Shown here: piece by piece, positions 26,610 through 35,646 of the stretch
Layout: each line of letters opens with the position of its first letter
How positions within the stretch are numbered: the first letter of the stretch is position 1
Source: Burkholderia lata
Lineage (GTDB): Bacteria > Pseudomonadota > Gammaproteobacteria > Burkholderiales > Burkholderiaceae
Direction: 5' to 3'
DNA: 64,000 bases
Assembly (NCBI RefSeq): GCF_000012945.1
Contig: NC_007510.1
Location: forward strand, 2,294,001 to 2,358,000
Notes under the pieces: generated by a model
Database searches by the model: none
The model's input: the letters and a program-made list of their open reading frames with translations, nothing else
What the model was told of the DNA's origin: nothing
Made by a program: the position numbers and the translations under genes

Positions 26610-27503
26610 TCACGACGCCTGCTGACGACCGTTGCCGGGCCGCACGATGTCGATGAACGCGGCGAAATCGGCGCCGGCGAGCCCTTGCGCAGCGCCGAGC
26701 CGCAACACCTGCTGCACGGTGGCCGATACCGGCATCACCGCGCCGGTGTCGCGCGCTGCGTCGGCGATCGCATCGACGTCCTTCTGAAACGTGCTGAGCG
26801 CGCCGATCGGCGGATGACCGCCCGACGTCATGCGCGGCACGAACGTCTGCAACAGTACCGAATCGGCCCAGCCGCCGGCCAGCGCTTCGGCCAGCCGCGC
26901 GGCATCGATGCCGCTCGCCTGTGCAAGACCGACGGCCTCGGCAATCGCGGTCACCGTCGCGGTGACGATCGCCTGGTTGCACAGCTTCGCCGTCTGCCCC
27001 GCGCCCGCGTCGCCCATGTGCGTGATCCGCGACGCATACGTGTCGATCAGCGGCCGCACCGCGTCGAGATCGGCCGCCCGGCCGCCGGCCATCACCGCAA
27101 GCGTGCCGGCCTGCGCGCCGGGCACGCCGCCCGACACCGGCGCATCGACCCAGCCGACGCCGAGTGCGGTCGCACGCGCCGCGTAATCACGCGTCGCGGC
27201 AGGCGGGATGCTCGAATGATCGACGATGCGCTGCAGGCGACGCGCAGCGGCGTCGCCGGAGAGCAGCCCGTGCTCGCCGAACACGACATCGCCCACCGCA
27301 CGGCCGTCGAGCACGCACACGAATACCGTATCGACGCGCTCCGCCAGTTCGCGCGGCGTGCCGACCACCTGCGCGCCGTCCTTCACGAGCGCCTCGGCCT
27401 TGTCGCGCGAGCGATTCCACACGCTGACCCGATGCCCGGCCGCCAGCAAATGCCGAATCATCGGCGCGCCCATCAATCCCGGTCCGCAAAATCCGACTTC
27501 CAC
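26610..27503 (-). CDS. NAD(P)-dependent beta-hydroxyacid dehydrogenase (tartronate semialdehyde reductase/HIBADH type)
   Basis: A 297-residue enzyme with an N-terminal Rossmann motif ([13 protein letters not shown]), the substrate loop [14 protein letters not shown] and catalytic Lys in [11 protein letters not shown]. The GTG at 27503 has GAGGA upstream and is the only sensible start; the frame continues upstream as non-coding antisense. The family includes 3-hydroxyisobutyrate dehydrogenase and tartronate semialdehyde reductase. Proximity to urate degradation, which yields glyoxylate, would suit the latter, but that is inference. Confidence 0.8.
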   Translation of the reverse strand: MEVGFCGPGLMGAPMIRHLLAAGHRVSVWNRSRDKAEALVKDGAQVVGTPRELAERVDTVFVCVLDGRAVGDVVFGEHGLLSGDAAARRLQRIVDHSSIPPAATRDYAARATALGVGWVDAPVSGGVPGAQAGTLAVMAGGRAADLDAVRPLIDTYASRITHMGDAGAGQTAKLCNQAIVTATVTAIAEAVGLAQASGIDAARLAEALAGGWADSVLLQTFVPRMTSGGHPPIGALSTFQKDVDAIADAARDTGAVMPVSATVQQVLRLGAAQGLAGADFAAFIDIVRPGNGRQQAS

Positions 27504-27638
27504 GATGTTCCTCGTCTCCGATATGGGTTGAACTTGCCGCCCATCATACCTATCACTCAAGAAGCCGGGCACGCGCGGCGCCGCTTCGGGACCACGGCTT
27601 GCACCGGCCATCCATACCGATATCCCAGGGAGCGCATC

Positions 27639-27848
27639 ATGAGCGACCACGTGTACAAGATGATCGAGCTGACCGGTTCGTCGAAGCAATCGAGCGACGA
27701 CGCCATCCGCAACGCGATCTCGAAAGCCGGCAAGACGCTGCACAACCTGCACTGGTTCCAGGTGACCGAAACGCGCGGCCACATCGAAGGCGACCAGGTC
27801 GTGCACTGGCAGGTCACGCTGAAGGTCGGCATGCGCATCGACGACTGA
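27639..27848 (+). CDS. dodecin
   Basis: A 69-residue flavin-binding dodecin: [37 protein letters not shown], with the stacking Trp in HWFQVTE, and [18 protein letters not shown]. Twelve subunits form a hollow sphere that stores riboflavin or FMN and quenches free flavin. Full family length. CCAGGGAG precedes the ATG. Monocistronic, divergent from the dehydrogenase. Confidence 0.92.
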   Translation: MSDHVYKMIELTGSSKQSSDDAIRNAISKAGKTLHNLHWFQVTETRGHIEGDQVVHWQVTLKVGMRIDD

Positions 27849-28068
27849 CGCGCCCGTCGCATCACACGCCACGCCGCGATCCGGATCCGCGCAACGCGCG
27901 TCCGCGCGGCGCCGCACGCTTCACCTCACCCCCGTTCGGACCCCTTGTCGCGGCCCGGCCGGCGGGTGCCTGCGGGTATCCATCTCTTGACGCTGGCCCA
28001 GCTTCATATTAAAAACGATATACCCCTATGCCCCCTCGATCAGCCCAGACATATAAAACGGAGATATC

Positions 28069-28998
28069 ATGAGTCAGCAACGCGAGGCGATCGACACGTA
28101 CCTCTTGCGCGTCTTGCACACCTTGTTGATGGAGCGCAGCGTCACGCGCGCGGCCGTCAAACTGAACCAGTCGCAACCGGCGATCAGCGCCGCGCTGCGG
28201 CGCCTGCGCGACATCACCGGCGATCCGCTGCTGGTGCGCGGCAAATCCGGCATGGTGCCGACCGAATACGGGCTGCGCCTGCTCGAGCCCGTGCAGAATG
28301 CGCTGCGTGAAATCGAGCGCATCAAGTTCCAGCAGCACAACTTCGACCCGGCCACGTCGATCCGCTGCTACCGGATCGGCTGCCCCGACTACCTGAACGT
28401 GCTGTTCGTGCCGACCGTCGTCGAGCGCTTCCGCCAGGCCGCGCCGAACGCGACGCTCGAATTCCATTCGCTCGGCCCCGCGTTCGACTACGAGCTCGCG
28501 CTGGAAGACGGCAAGCTCGACATCGTCGTCGGCAACTGGCCCGAACCGCCGGAGCAACTGCACCTGTCGAACCTGTTCGTCGACGAAATCGTCTGCCTGA
28601 TGAGCAACACGCACCCGTTCGCGAAGCGCGGCGGGCTCACGCTCGACCAGTACCTGAACGCACCGCATCTCGCGCCGACGCCGTACTCGGTCGGCCAGCG
28701 CGGCGCGATCGACGTGCATCTCGCGCGTGAACGGCTCAAGCGCCACGTGGTCGTCACGCTGCCGTACTTCAACCTCGCACCGTACGTGCTCGTGAAGTCC
28801 GACCTGATCTTCACGACGACGCGCCTGTTCGCCGATCACTACGCGAAGTTCCTGCCGCTGTCGGTCGTGCCGGCCCCGCTCGACTTCCCGCCGATGCAGT
28901 ACTACCAGCTGTGGCACGAGCGCTGCCACTACTCCGACGAAGTGCGCTGGCTGCGCGGCCTCGTCGCCGAAGCCACCCGTACGCTGATCGAGCCGTAA
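28069..28998 (+). CDS. LysR-type transcriptional regulator
   Basis: A 309-residue LTTR. The N-terminal HTH reads RSVTRAAVKLNQSQPAISAALRRLRDITG and is followed by a linker and an effector domain of the NodD/PnbR-like group (YRIGCPDYLNVLFVPTVVERF). CGGAG precedes the ATG. It is convergent with the 8-oxoguanine-type deaminase and is the first regulator at the edge of the purine catabolic region, so it may control that region; no operator was identified. Confidence 0.82.
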   Translation: MSQQREAIDTYLLRVLHTLLMERSVTRAAVKLNQSQPAISAALRRLRDITGDPLLVRGKSGMVPTEYGLRLLEPVQNALREIERIKFQQHNFDPATSIRCYRIGCPDYLNVLFVPTVVERFRQAAPNATLEFHSLGPAFDYELALEDGKLDIVVGNWPEPPEQLHLSNLFVDEIVCLMSNTHPFAKRGGLTLDQYLNAPHLAPTPYSVGQRGAIDVHLARERLKRHVVVTLPYFNLAPYVLVKSDLIFTTTRLFADHYAKFLPLSVVPAPLDFPPMQYYQLWHERCHYSDEVRWLRGLVAEATRTLIEP

Positions 28999-29080
28999 CG
29001 GCATGCGCCGCCCGCGCCGTCCCGGCGCGGCGTGGCGACAGCTGGCGGCAACACGGCCGCCGGATGGCGTCAGCCTTCCT

Positions 29081-30493
29081 TCAGCGCGATGCCTCGACCA
29101 GTGCCTGCGCGAGCGCGTTGTGACGCGCGATAACGGGCGGCAGGTCGAGCGTCGCCAGACGCCCTTCCCGCACCACCACCTTCCCGTTCACCACCGTGTA
29201 CGCCGTCTGCGACGGCGCGCAGAACACGAGCGCCGCGACCGGATCGTGCAGCGCGCCCGCGAACAGCGGCTGGCGCAGGTCGAATGCGGCGAAGTCCGCG
29301 GCCATGCCCGGCTTCAGCGCGCCGATATCGTCACGGTTCAGCACCTTCGCGCCGCCGAGCGTCGCGATTTCGAGCGCTTCACGCGCGGTCATCGCATCGG
29401 GCCCGAAACCGACCCGCTGCAGCAGCAGCGCCTGCCGCACTTCCGCCACCATCTGCGCGCCGTCGTTCGATGCGGAGCCGTCGACGCCGAGGCCGACCGG
29501 CACGCCCGCGAGACGCATCTTCTTCACCGGCGCGATACCCGACGCGAGCCGCATGTTCGAGCACGGACAGTGCGCGACGCCCGTACCGGTGCGCGCGAAC
29601 AGGCTGATGCCCGCATCGTCGAGCTGCACGCAGTGCGCATGCCACACGTCGTGGCCGACCCAGCCGAGATCTTCCGCATATTCGGCGGGCGTCATCCCGA
29701 ATTTCTCGCGGCTGTACGCGATGTCGTTGACGTTCTCCGCGAGGTGCGTGTGCAGCGACACGCCGTATTCGCGTGCGAGCACGGCCGCGTCGCGCATCAG
29801 GTCGCGGCTCACCGAGAACGGCGAGCACGGCGCGACGACCACGCGCAGCATCGCGTAGCGGCCTTCATCGTGATAGGTCTCGATCAGGCGCTGTGTGTCG
29901 CGCAGGATGTCGGGCTCGCGCTCGACGACCGAATCGGGCGGCAACCCGCCATCGCGCTGGCCGACGCTCATCGCACCGCGGCTCGCATGAAAACGCATGC
30001 CGATCCGCTGCGCGGCGCCGATGCTGTCGTCGAGGCGGCTGCCGTTCGGGTAGATGTACAGATGATCGCTCGACGTCGTGCAGCCCGACTGCAGCAGCTC
30101 GGCCATCGCGGTGAGCGTCGACACTTCGATCATCTCGGGCGTCAGGTGCGCCCAGATCTTGTAGAGGTTCGTGAGCCAGCCGAACAGCTCGGCGTTCTGC
30201 GCCGCAGGCACCGCGCGCGTCAGGCTCTGGTACATGTGGTGATGCGTGTTCACGAGGCCCGGAATCACGAGGTGGCCGCGCAGGTCGAGCACTTCGTCCG
30301 CCGTATCGGGCAGCTCAGCGGTCGGGCCGACCGCGACGATCCGGTTGTCTTCGATGTAGAGCCCCGCGTCGCGCAGCTCGCGGCGCGTGTCGTCCATGGT
30401 CACGAGCACGTCGGCGTGCTTGACCAGCAGGGTTTTCGGGCGGGATGAGGAAGTGTTCGGCGCGCGTGCGCCAGCGTGCTGCTCGAGGTTCAT
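29081..30493 (-). CDS. 8-oxoguanine deaminase / guanine deaminase-like amidohydrolase
   Basis: A 470-residue amidohydrolase of the ATZ/TRZ group. Metal ligands are visible as VNTHHHMYQ, HTHLAENV and HCVQL with the catalytic Asp in VDGSASNDGAQ; SSDHLYIYPNG and HCPCSNMRLASG match the 8-oxoguanine deaminase subgroup, which converts 8-oxoguanine to uric acid. That product feeds directly into PuuD/HIU hydrolase next door. The ATG at 30493 has GGAG upstream; the longer frame to 30817 is non-coding in character. Confidence 0.82.
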   Translation of the reverse strand: MNLEQHAGARAPNTSSSRPKTLLVKHADVLVTMDDTRRELRDAGLYIEDNRIVAVGPTAELPDTADEVLDLRGHLVIPGLVNTHHHMYQSLTRAVPAAQNAELFGWLTNLYKIWAHLTPEMIEVSTLTAMAELLQSGCTTSSDHLYIYPNGSRLDDSIGAAQRIGMRFHASRGAMSVGQRDGGLPPDSVVEREPDILRDTQRLIETYHDEGRYAMLRVVVAPCSPFSVSRDLMRDAAVLAREYGVSLHTHLAENVNDIAYSREKFGMTPAEYAEDLGWVGHDVWHAHCVQLDDAGISLFARTGTGVAHCPCSNMRLASGIAPVKKMRLAGVPVGLGVDGSASNDGAQMVAEVRQALLLQRVGFGPDAMTAREALEIATLGGAKVLNRDDIGALKPGMAADFAAFDLRQPLFAGALHDPVAALVFCAPSQTAYTVVNGKVVVREGRLATLDLPPVIARHNALAQALVEASR

Positions 30494-31002
30494 GCGTTCT
30501 CCGCGTCGGTCTGCCCCCAGGGGCGGATCCTGGGGACGGTCACACACGTTCGAACGTTGAATCGCGGCACGCTCCGGTGCCTGCGTCCGTTCGAACGCCC
30601 TGGCCCGGTTACCCGGCGTGCTCGCCGTCTTCGGGGTACGCGCGGGCCACAGGCCGACGCGCACGGCGGGAGGATCGCCCAAGCGCTCGCCGCACACAAT
30701 GCGCGATCCGGAATACCGCGTTTCACGGTTTCGATATGGTACGCCGCGCGACGCCCGAACGGAGGCCCGAAATGCCCGCCGGAAGCCGTATCCGGCGTGC
30801 CGTCGACAGCCGCTCATGCGCGGCGCATTATCTTTGATATCGCGCCCGTATTTGCGCGGGGAACCTTTTTACAATGCCTGCACGGCGCTCGCTTCAATCT
30901 CGCCGACGGGTATGTAGCCACGTGACGTGGAGCCTCGATCCGCCGCACAGTCAATGGATCGAGTCGCCGCCGAACCTCGCATTCACACAAGGACAATTGC
31001 GA
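30494..31002. other. intergenic control region between the deaminase and the HIU hydrolase
   Basis: The 509 bases between divergent purine-catabolic genes have no credible coding frame. The region 30815-30900 is AT-rich and contains ATTATCTTTGATATCG and TTTTTACAATGCC, so promoters are likely there. I did not recognise a riboswitch or a clear operator. Confidence 0.45.
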
Positions 31003-31356
31003 ATGGGAAAGCTCACTACCCACGTACTCGATACGGCGCACGGCCGTCCCGGCGCTGCAATCAAGGTGGACCTCTACGCGCTGGACGGCGAATCGCGCCG
31101 CGCGATCAAGACCGTGCTGACCAATAGCGACGGCCGCTGCGACGAACCCCTGCTCGAAGGCGCCGCGCTCGCCGCCGGCGAATACGAACTCGTGTTCCAT
31201 GCCGGCGACTACTTCGCGTCGCTCGGCGTGAAGGTGCCCGAACCCCGTTTCGTCGATCGCGTCGTGCTCCGCTTCGGCATCGCCGACACCGGCTCGCACT
31301 ACCACGTGCCGCTGCTCGTGTCGCCGTGGTCGTACAGCACCTATCGCGGCAGCTGA
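31003..31356 (+). CDS. hiuH: 5-hydroxyisourate hydrolase
   Basis: A 117-residue transthyretin-related protein: MGKLTTHVLDTAHGRPG with the family His, RPGAAIKVDLYAL, and the C-terminal YRGS signature (SPWSYSTYRGS). It hydrolyses 5-hydroxyisourate from urate oxidation to OHCU. No periplasmic signal is present, so it is cytosolic. AAGGA precedes the ATG at 31003. The urate oxidase gene follows 52 bases later. Confidence 0.92.
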   Translation: MGKLTTHVLDTAHGRPGAAIKVDLYALDGESRRAIKTVLTNSDGRCDEPLLEGAALAAGEYELVFHAGDYFASLGVKVPEPRFVDRVVLRFGIADTGSHYHVPLLVSPWSYSTYRGS

Positions 31357-31408
31357 CATTCGAATCAGCGCCCGCATCAAACAAACGATTTGAGTCTGGA
31401 GGAGTTTC

Positions 31409-32602
31409 ATGGAAGGCTTCATCACCGACTGGCTGAACCTCGCGCTGCGATGGCTGCACGTCATCGTCGCCATTGCGTGGATCGGCGAGTCGTTCTATTT
31501 CGTCGCGCTCGACAACAGCCTGAAACCGCCGACCGACCCGAACCAGCGCAAGCGCGGTGTGTTCGGCGAACTGTGGCACGTCCACGGTGGCGGTTTCTAC
31601 AACATGCAGAAGTACACGGTCGCTCCGCCGGAAATGCCGGATGACCTGCACTGGTCGAAGTGGCCGTCGTACACGACCTGGCTGTCGGGTTTCTCGCTGT
31701 TCTTCGTGCTGTACCTGCTCGCGCCGAACACGTACCTGATCGACAAGAGCGTGCTCGACATGGGCCCGGTGGTCGCCGTCGCTTCCGCACTCGGCTTCCT
31801 CGCCGCCGGCTGGATCGTCTACGACTCGCTGTGCCGCATCCTCGGCACCAATGACCGCGTGCTCGGCATCTGCGTCGGCATCTACGTGGTCGCCGCCGCC
31901 TACCTCGCGTGCCACATCTTCGCGGGTCGTGCTGCCTACCTGATCGTCGGTGCGATGCTCGCGACGATCATGTCGGCGAACGTGTTCTTCGTGATCATCC
32001 CCGGCCAGCGCAAGATGGTCGACAAGATGCTCAAGGGCGAAGAGCCGAACCCGATCTACGGCAAGCGCGGCAAGCAGCGCTCGGTGCACAACACGTACTT
32101 CACGCTGCCGGTCGTGTTCGCGATGCTGTCGAACCACTACGCGATGACCTACACGAACAAGTTCAACTGGGTCGTGCTCGTGATGATCATGCTGGCCGGC
32201 GCGCTGATCCGCCAGTTCTTCGTGATGCGTCACCGCGGCAAGCAGCTGTGGTACCTGCCGATCGGCGGCGTCGCTCTGCTGTCGGCCGCGCTGGTCTGGA
32301 CGATGCCGAAGCCGGTCGCACCGGAAGCGCAAGCCGCGAACGCACCGAAGGTCGTGATCGCCGACATCATGCCGGTCCTGCAGCAGCGGTGTGTGGAGTG
32401 CCACTCGGCGAAGCCGACGCTGATGGGCAGCGCGCCCGCGGGCGTGATGTTCGACACGCCGGACGAAGTGTCGAAGAACGCTCAGCGTATCTACGAACAG
32501 GCCGTGCGCCTGAAGGCGATGCCGATCGGCAACGTCACGCACATGACCGACGACGAGCGCACGAAGCTCGCCGCGTGGTTCGAGGGTGGCGCGAACAAGT
32601 AA
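31409..32602 (+). CDS. puuD: membrane cytochrome c urate oxidase PuuD
   Basis: A 397-residue protein with an N-terminal DUF989 membrane domain of about eight helices (LRWLHVIVAIAWIGESFYF first, with His and Trp/Glu conserved) and a C-terminal periplasmic cytochrome c domain carrying one haem motif CVECH near residue 330 and an axial Met in LKAMPIGNVTHM. It oxidises urate to 5-hydroxyisourate and passes electrons to the respiratory chain instead of to O2. GGAGGAG precedes the ATG. It replaces the soluble UOX/HpxO enzymes. Confidence 0.9.
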   Translation: MEGFITDWLNLALRWLHVIVAIAWIGESFYFVALDNSLKPPTDPNQRKRGVFGELWHVHGGGFYNMQKYTVAPPEMPDDLHWSKWPSYTTWLSGFSLFFVLYLLAPNTYLIDKSVLDMGPVVAVASALGFLAAGWIVYDSLCRILGTNDRVLGICVGIYVVAAAYLACHIFAGRAAYLIVGAMLATIMSANVFFVIIPGQRKMVDKMLKGEEPNPIYGKRGKQRSVHNTYFTLPVVFAMLSNHYAMTYTNKFNWVVLVMIMLAGALIRQFFVMRHRGKQLWYLPIGGVALLSAALVWTMPKPVAPEAQAANAPKVVIADIMPVLQQRCVECHSAKPTLMGSAPAGVMFDTPDEVSKNAQRIYEQAVRLKAMPIGNVTHMTDDERTKLAAWFEGGANK

Positions 32603-32648
32603 GCCGCCGTGCGCCGGGATCGTTTTCCCGCGCAATCCTTTCCGTTCG

Positions 32649-32676
32649 CGGGCCCGGTGACGGGCCCGTTTTTTTT
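32649..32676 (+). terminator. terminator of puuD
   Basis: Two CGGGCCCG arms (32649-32656, 32661-32668) with a GTGA loop and eight T. Each arm is itself palindromic. It lies 47 bases after the puuD stop. Confidence 0.85.
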
Positions 32677-32701
32677 GCGTGTCCCGGACACCCTTCGCGC
32701 T

Positions 32702-33112
32702 TCAGCCGCGCATCGCGTCGCGCTGGAGCGCGACGAGCGCATCGAGTGCGCGCGGGCCGTCGTCGAACGGCACGAAGATATGATCGTGGTACGCAGCCGC
32801 CATCACGTTGCAGCTGATGCCGGCCGCGCCGAGTGCCCGTGCGAATGCCGCGGTGAGGCCCACGGCCGCAAGATCGGAATGCACGGTCAGCGTGATCCAC
32901 GCGGCGCGGAACAGCACGGGCCAGCCGTGCCGCGCAGCCACTCCCTCTTCGACCACGACCGTCAGCCCTTCCGCTTCGCGAAACGTTGCGACTACTTCGG
33001 ATAACGATACGTCTGCATCGGATGGCAGCGATACGAATGCGAACGCACCCGGATGCAGTTCGGGCTGCATCGTGCTCAGCAGGATCGCGAGGTTGTTTTC
33101 AGGTTGGCTCAT
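32702..33112 (-). CDS. ACT-domain protein
   Basis: A 136-residue protein made of two ACT-like units: NNLAILLSTMQPELHPGAFAF and LTVHSDLAAVGLTAAFARALG followed by GISCNVMAAAYHDHIFVPF, the pattern of the CASTOR-type ACT family. Such proteins bind amino acids and are usually regulatory or of unknown role. The ATG at 33112 is preferred; upstream codons to 33169 are not family-like. It is followed on the same strand by no further gene before puuD's terminator. Confidence 0.75.
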   Translation of the reverse strand: MSQPENNLAILLSTMQPELHPGAFAFVSLPSDADVSLSEVVATFREAEGLTVVVEEGVAARHGWPVLFRAAWITLTVHSDLAAVGLTAAFARALGAAGISCNVMAAAYHDHIFVPFDDGPRALDALVALQRDAMRG

Positions 33113-33190
33113 CGAAGGAACACACCCGGAACCGGGCATCGTACGGTGGAGATGCGGGCACGATAGCACGCGCCACCGGCACCGGCACCG

Positions 33191-34111
33191 CTACGCGCGC
33201 ATCGTCGCAACTTCGTCCGCAAGCCAGTCGCACAAGGCGACGATGCGCGGGTCGTCCTGCGTGCGCGCCGGATACACGACGTGATACGCAAGGCCCGGTG
33301 CCACCTCGACGTTCACGTCGAACAGCGGCACGACGCGTCCTTCCGCGAGATCGCGCGCGATCATGTGCGGCTCCGCCAGGCCGACCGCCGTACCGTCCGT
33401 CACGGCCTGCACGACGTGGCTCGAATCCGGAAACGCGACGCACCGGCTGTCGTCGAAACCGTCGACGCCGGCAGCGGCCATCCACGCCGACCAGCGCGGC
33501 CAGGTCACACCGTCGACTTCACAGTCTGCGTGGCAAAGCGTGTAGCGCAGCAGATCGCGCGGCTTGCGCAACGGCGGCCCGGCCGACAACAGCGCCGGGC
33601 TGCAGACGGCAACGACCGACGTATCGAACAGGTGCTGCGCGCACACGTCGCGATAGCGCCCGGTGCCGAAGCGGATCGCCACATCGACATCGTCGTCATC
33701 GAAGTCGCGCAACCGGTCGGTGATATCGAACGACAGCTCGAACGCCGGATGCGCGGCCCTGAAACGCGGCAGGCGCGGCAGCAGCCAGTGCGTCGCAAAG
33801 CGCGCGCCGACCGACACGCGCAGCTCCGTCTGTTCCCGCGCGATGCGCCGTGCCCGGGCAGTCGCGCGCTGCATCCCCGCCAGCGCCTCGGCGGCCGCAG
33901 CAGCCAGCACGACGCCGGCCGGCGTCAGCCGGATGCTGCGGCTCGTGCGGACGAACAGGTCCATGTCGAGCCGCGCCTCGATTTCCTTGATCTGGTGACT
34001 GACAGCCGCCGGCGTCAGTCCGACCTCGTCGGCCGCCCGCGAGAAATTCAGGTGCCGCGCCGCCGCATCGAACGTCCTCAGCGCGCGCGTACCGGGCCAC
34101 ATGCGTTCCAT
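33191..34111 (-). CDS. LysR-type regulator, GcvA-like
   Basis: A 306-residue LTTR: RALRTFDAAARHLNFSRAAD and EVGLTPAAVSHQIKEIEARL form the HTH, and the effector domain follows the GcvA pattern (THWLLPRLPRFRAAHP, DVDVAIRFGTGRY). It is divergently oriented from the class-IV aminotransferase gene (starts 135 bases apart) and is therefore its likely regulator. An AT-rich stretch (34128-34200) lies between them. Confidence 0.85.
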   Translation of the reverse strand: MERMWPGTRALRTFDAAARHLNFSRAADEVGLTPAAVSHQIKEIEARLDMDLFVRTSRSIRLTPAGVVLAAAAAEALAGMQRATARARRIAREQTELRVSVGARFATHWLLPRLPRFRAAHPAFELSFDITDRLRDFDDDDVDVAIRFGTGRYRDVCAQHLFDTSVVAVCSPALLSAGPPLRKPRDLLRYTLCHADCEVDGVTWPRWSAWMAAAGVDGFDDSRCVAFPDSSHVVQAVTDGTAVGLAEPHMIARDLAEGRVVPLFDVNVEVAPGLAYHVVYPARTQDDPRIVALCDWLADEVATMRA

Positions 34112-34245
34112 CGATCTTCAAACCGGATTTGATGACCGTTCCAAAACTACTCGTTTTTCAAGACACCATCAATCGGCAAACAATAGGCTTTCTTGAAGAT
34201 GCCGCGAGCCGCCCCGCGCTCGCGGCCGAACCCGGAGATCCATCG

Positions 34246-35061
34246 ATGACCGCTGCCCCGTTCCCGTCCGTCGCCCAGCTCAACGGCGTCGCCGCCACCC
34301 CGGATGCGCTCGCCGCGCTCGCGTTCGCGGGCCATGCGCATTTCACCGCGATGCAGGTACGCGACGGCCGCGTGCGCGGCCTCGACCTGCATCTTGCACG
34401 GCTGCGCGATGCGTCGAACACGCTGTTCGGCCAGGCATTGCCCGACGACCGGATCCGCACACTCCTGCGCGCAGCGCTCGATCGCGCGCCGTCGGCGCTG
34501 TCGCTGACGGCGACCGTGCATGCGACGACGGGCGAATTCGTCGCGCCGCGCGACGATGAAACGCTCGACGTGCTGGTCCGCACCGCCGCGCCGTCGTCGG
34601 GGCCCGCGGGCCCGCTCGATCTCGCGCTGTTCGAATACGAGCGCGTGCTACCGGACATCAAGCACGTCGGCGAAGTCGCGAAGACGCACTTCCTGCGCCG
34701 CGCGATCACGCAGGGTTTCGACGATGCGGCCTTCATTGATCGCCACCGACGCATCAGCGAAGGCTCGATCTGGAATCTCGCGTTCTGGACCGGCGACGCG
34801 GTCGTGTGGCCGGTGGCCGGCATGCTCGGCGGCGTCACGATGCGTATCGTGCGCCGGCAACTGGCACGCCTGGGCATCGCGCAGCACGATCGCGAACTGA
34901 CGCCGGCCGACCTGCCGTCGATGGCCGGCGCCGTCGTGATGAATTCGTGGACGCCCGGGATCGCCGTGCGCCGGTTCGGCACGGCGACGCTGCCCGATTC
35001 GTCATCGTTCGTCGCGCTGCTGCATCGCGCGTACGAACAGGAGCCGCCGGTCGCGCCGTGA
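34246..35061 (+). CDS. class-IV aminotransferase family protein
   Basis: A 271-residue fold-type IV PLP protein (D-amino-acid transferase/ADC lyase group). Recognisable blocks are FTAMQVRDGRVRGLDLHLARL, DIKHVGEVAKTHFLRRAI with the probable PLP lysine (KHVGE.AK), and RRISEGSIWNLAFW, the usual ISE.S..N cofactor loop. The ATG at 34246 has GGAG upstream. Function inferred as amino-acid transaminase; the substrate is unknown. Paired with a divergent LysR regulator and a convergent RidA gene. Confidence 0.78.
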   Translation: MTAAPFPSVAQLNGVAATPDALAALAFAGHAHFTAMQVRDGRVRGLDLHLARLRDASNTLFGQALPDDRIRTLLRAALDRAPSALSLTATVHATTGEFVAPRDDETLDVLVRTAAPSSGPAGPLDLALFEYERVLPDIKHVGEVAKTHFLRRAITQGFDDAAFIDRHRRISEGSIWNLAFWTGDAVVWPVAGMLGGVTMRIVRRQLARLGIAQHDRELTPADLPSMAGAVVMNSWTPGIAVRRFGTATLPDSSSFVALLHRAYEQEPPVAP

Positions 35062-35090
35062 CGCGCACCGCCACGGACCGCAAGCGCCCT

Positions 35091-35495
35091 TCAACGGTCA
35101 ACCGTCTCCGGCAGCCGCGCGATCGCCTTGATTTCGAACTGGAACCCATACAGCCAGGTCACGCCGACGGCGGTCAGCGTCGGATGCGGCGCGTCGCCCC
35201 AGTATTCGGGGACGATCGCCCAGATCCGCTCGAACGTCGCTTCGGGATCGACGAGGAACACCGTCACGTCGACGACGTCGTCGAACGTGCAGCCGGCCGC
35301 ACGCAGCACCGCATTCAGGTTGTCGAACGCGCGACGGACCTGCGCGCCCAGTTCCAGCTCGGGCGAGCCGTCCTCGCGGCTGCCGACCTGCCCGGACACG
35401 AACAGGAAGCCGTTCGAGCGCACTGCCGGCGAATAGCGGTTGCGGTCGTACAGTGCCTGGCGACCGGGTGGAAACACCACGCTACGCTTTACCAT
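35091..35495 (-). CDS. RidA family protein
   Basis: A 134-residue YjgF/RidA-fold protein with RYSPAVRSNGFLFVSGQVG, the helix AQVRRAFDNLNAVLRAAG and DVVDVTVFLVD. RidA proteins hydrolyse reactive enamines and imines made by PLP enzymes; this one is convergent with the PLP aminotransferase at 34246 (30-base gap), a meaningful neighbour. The canonical Arg of RidA proper (RPCVA) is not seen near the C-terminus (PHPTLTAVGV), so it belongs to a Rid subfamily rather than RidA itself. GGAGG precedes the ATG. Confidence 0.85.
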   Translation of the reverse strand: MVKRSVVFPPGRQALYDRNRYSPAVRSNGFLFVSGQVGSREDGSPELELGAQVRRAFDNLNAVLRAAGCTFDDVVDVTVFLVDPEATFERIWAIVPEYWGDAPHPTLTAVGVTWLYGFQFEIKAIARLPETVDR

Positions 35496-35646
35496 CCCCT
35501 ACCTCCTTCGGTTTGTGGGGCGAATCCGCCCCGGCATCAACGATGAAGGCACTTTAAGGTCCGTTGCACGGCGAATAAACCGGCAACCCTGTCCAACACT
35601 GTTTGGACATCCCAAACAATTCCGACCGACGCGGAGCCCTGACCCG

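Noticed and set aside
29003..30448. A 481-codon plus-strand frame
   Set aside because: Antisense to the amidohydrolase gene, whose metal motifs are all in place.
30494..31002. Purine riboswitch in the deaminase-HIU hydrolase gap
   Set aside because: I could not identify a purine or xanthine aptamer core by eye, and the genes fit control by transcription factors.
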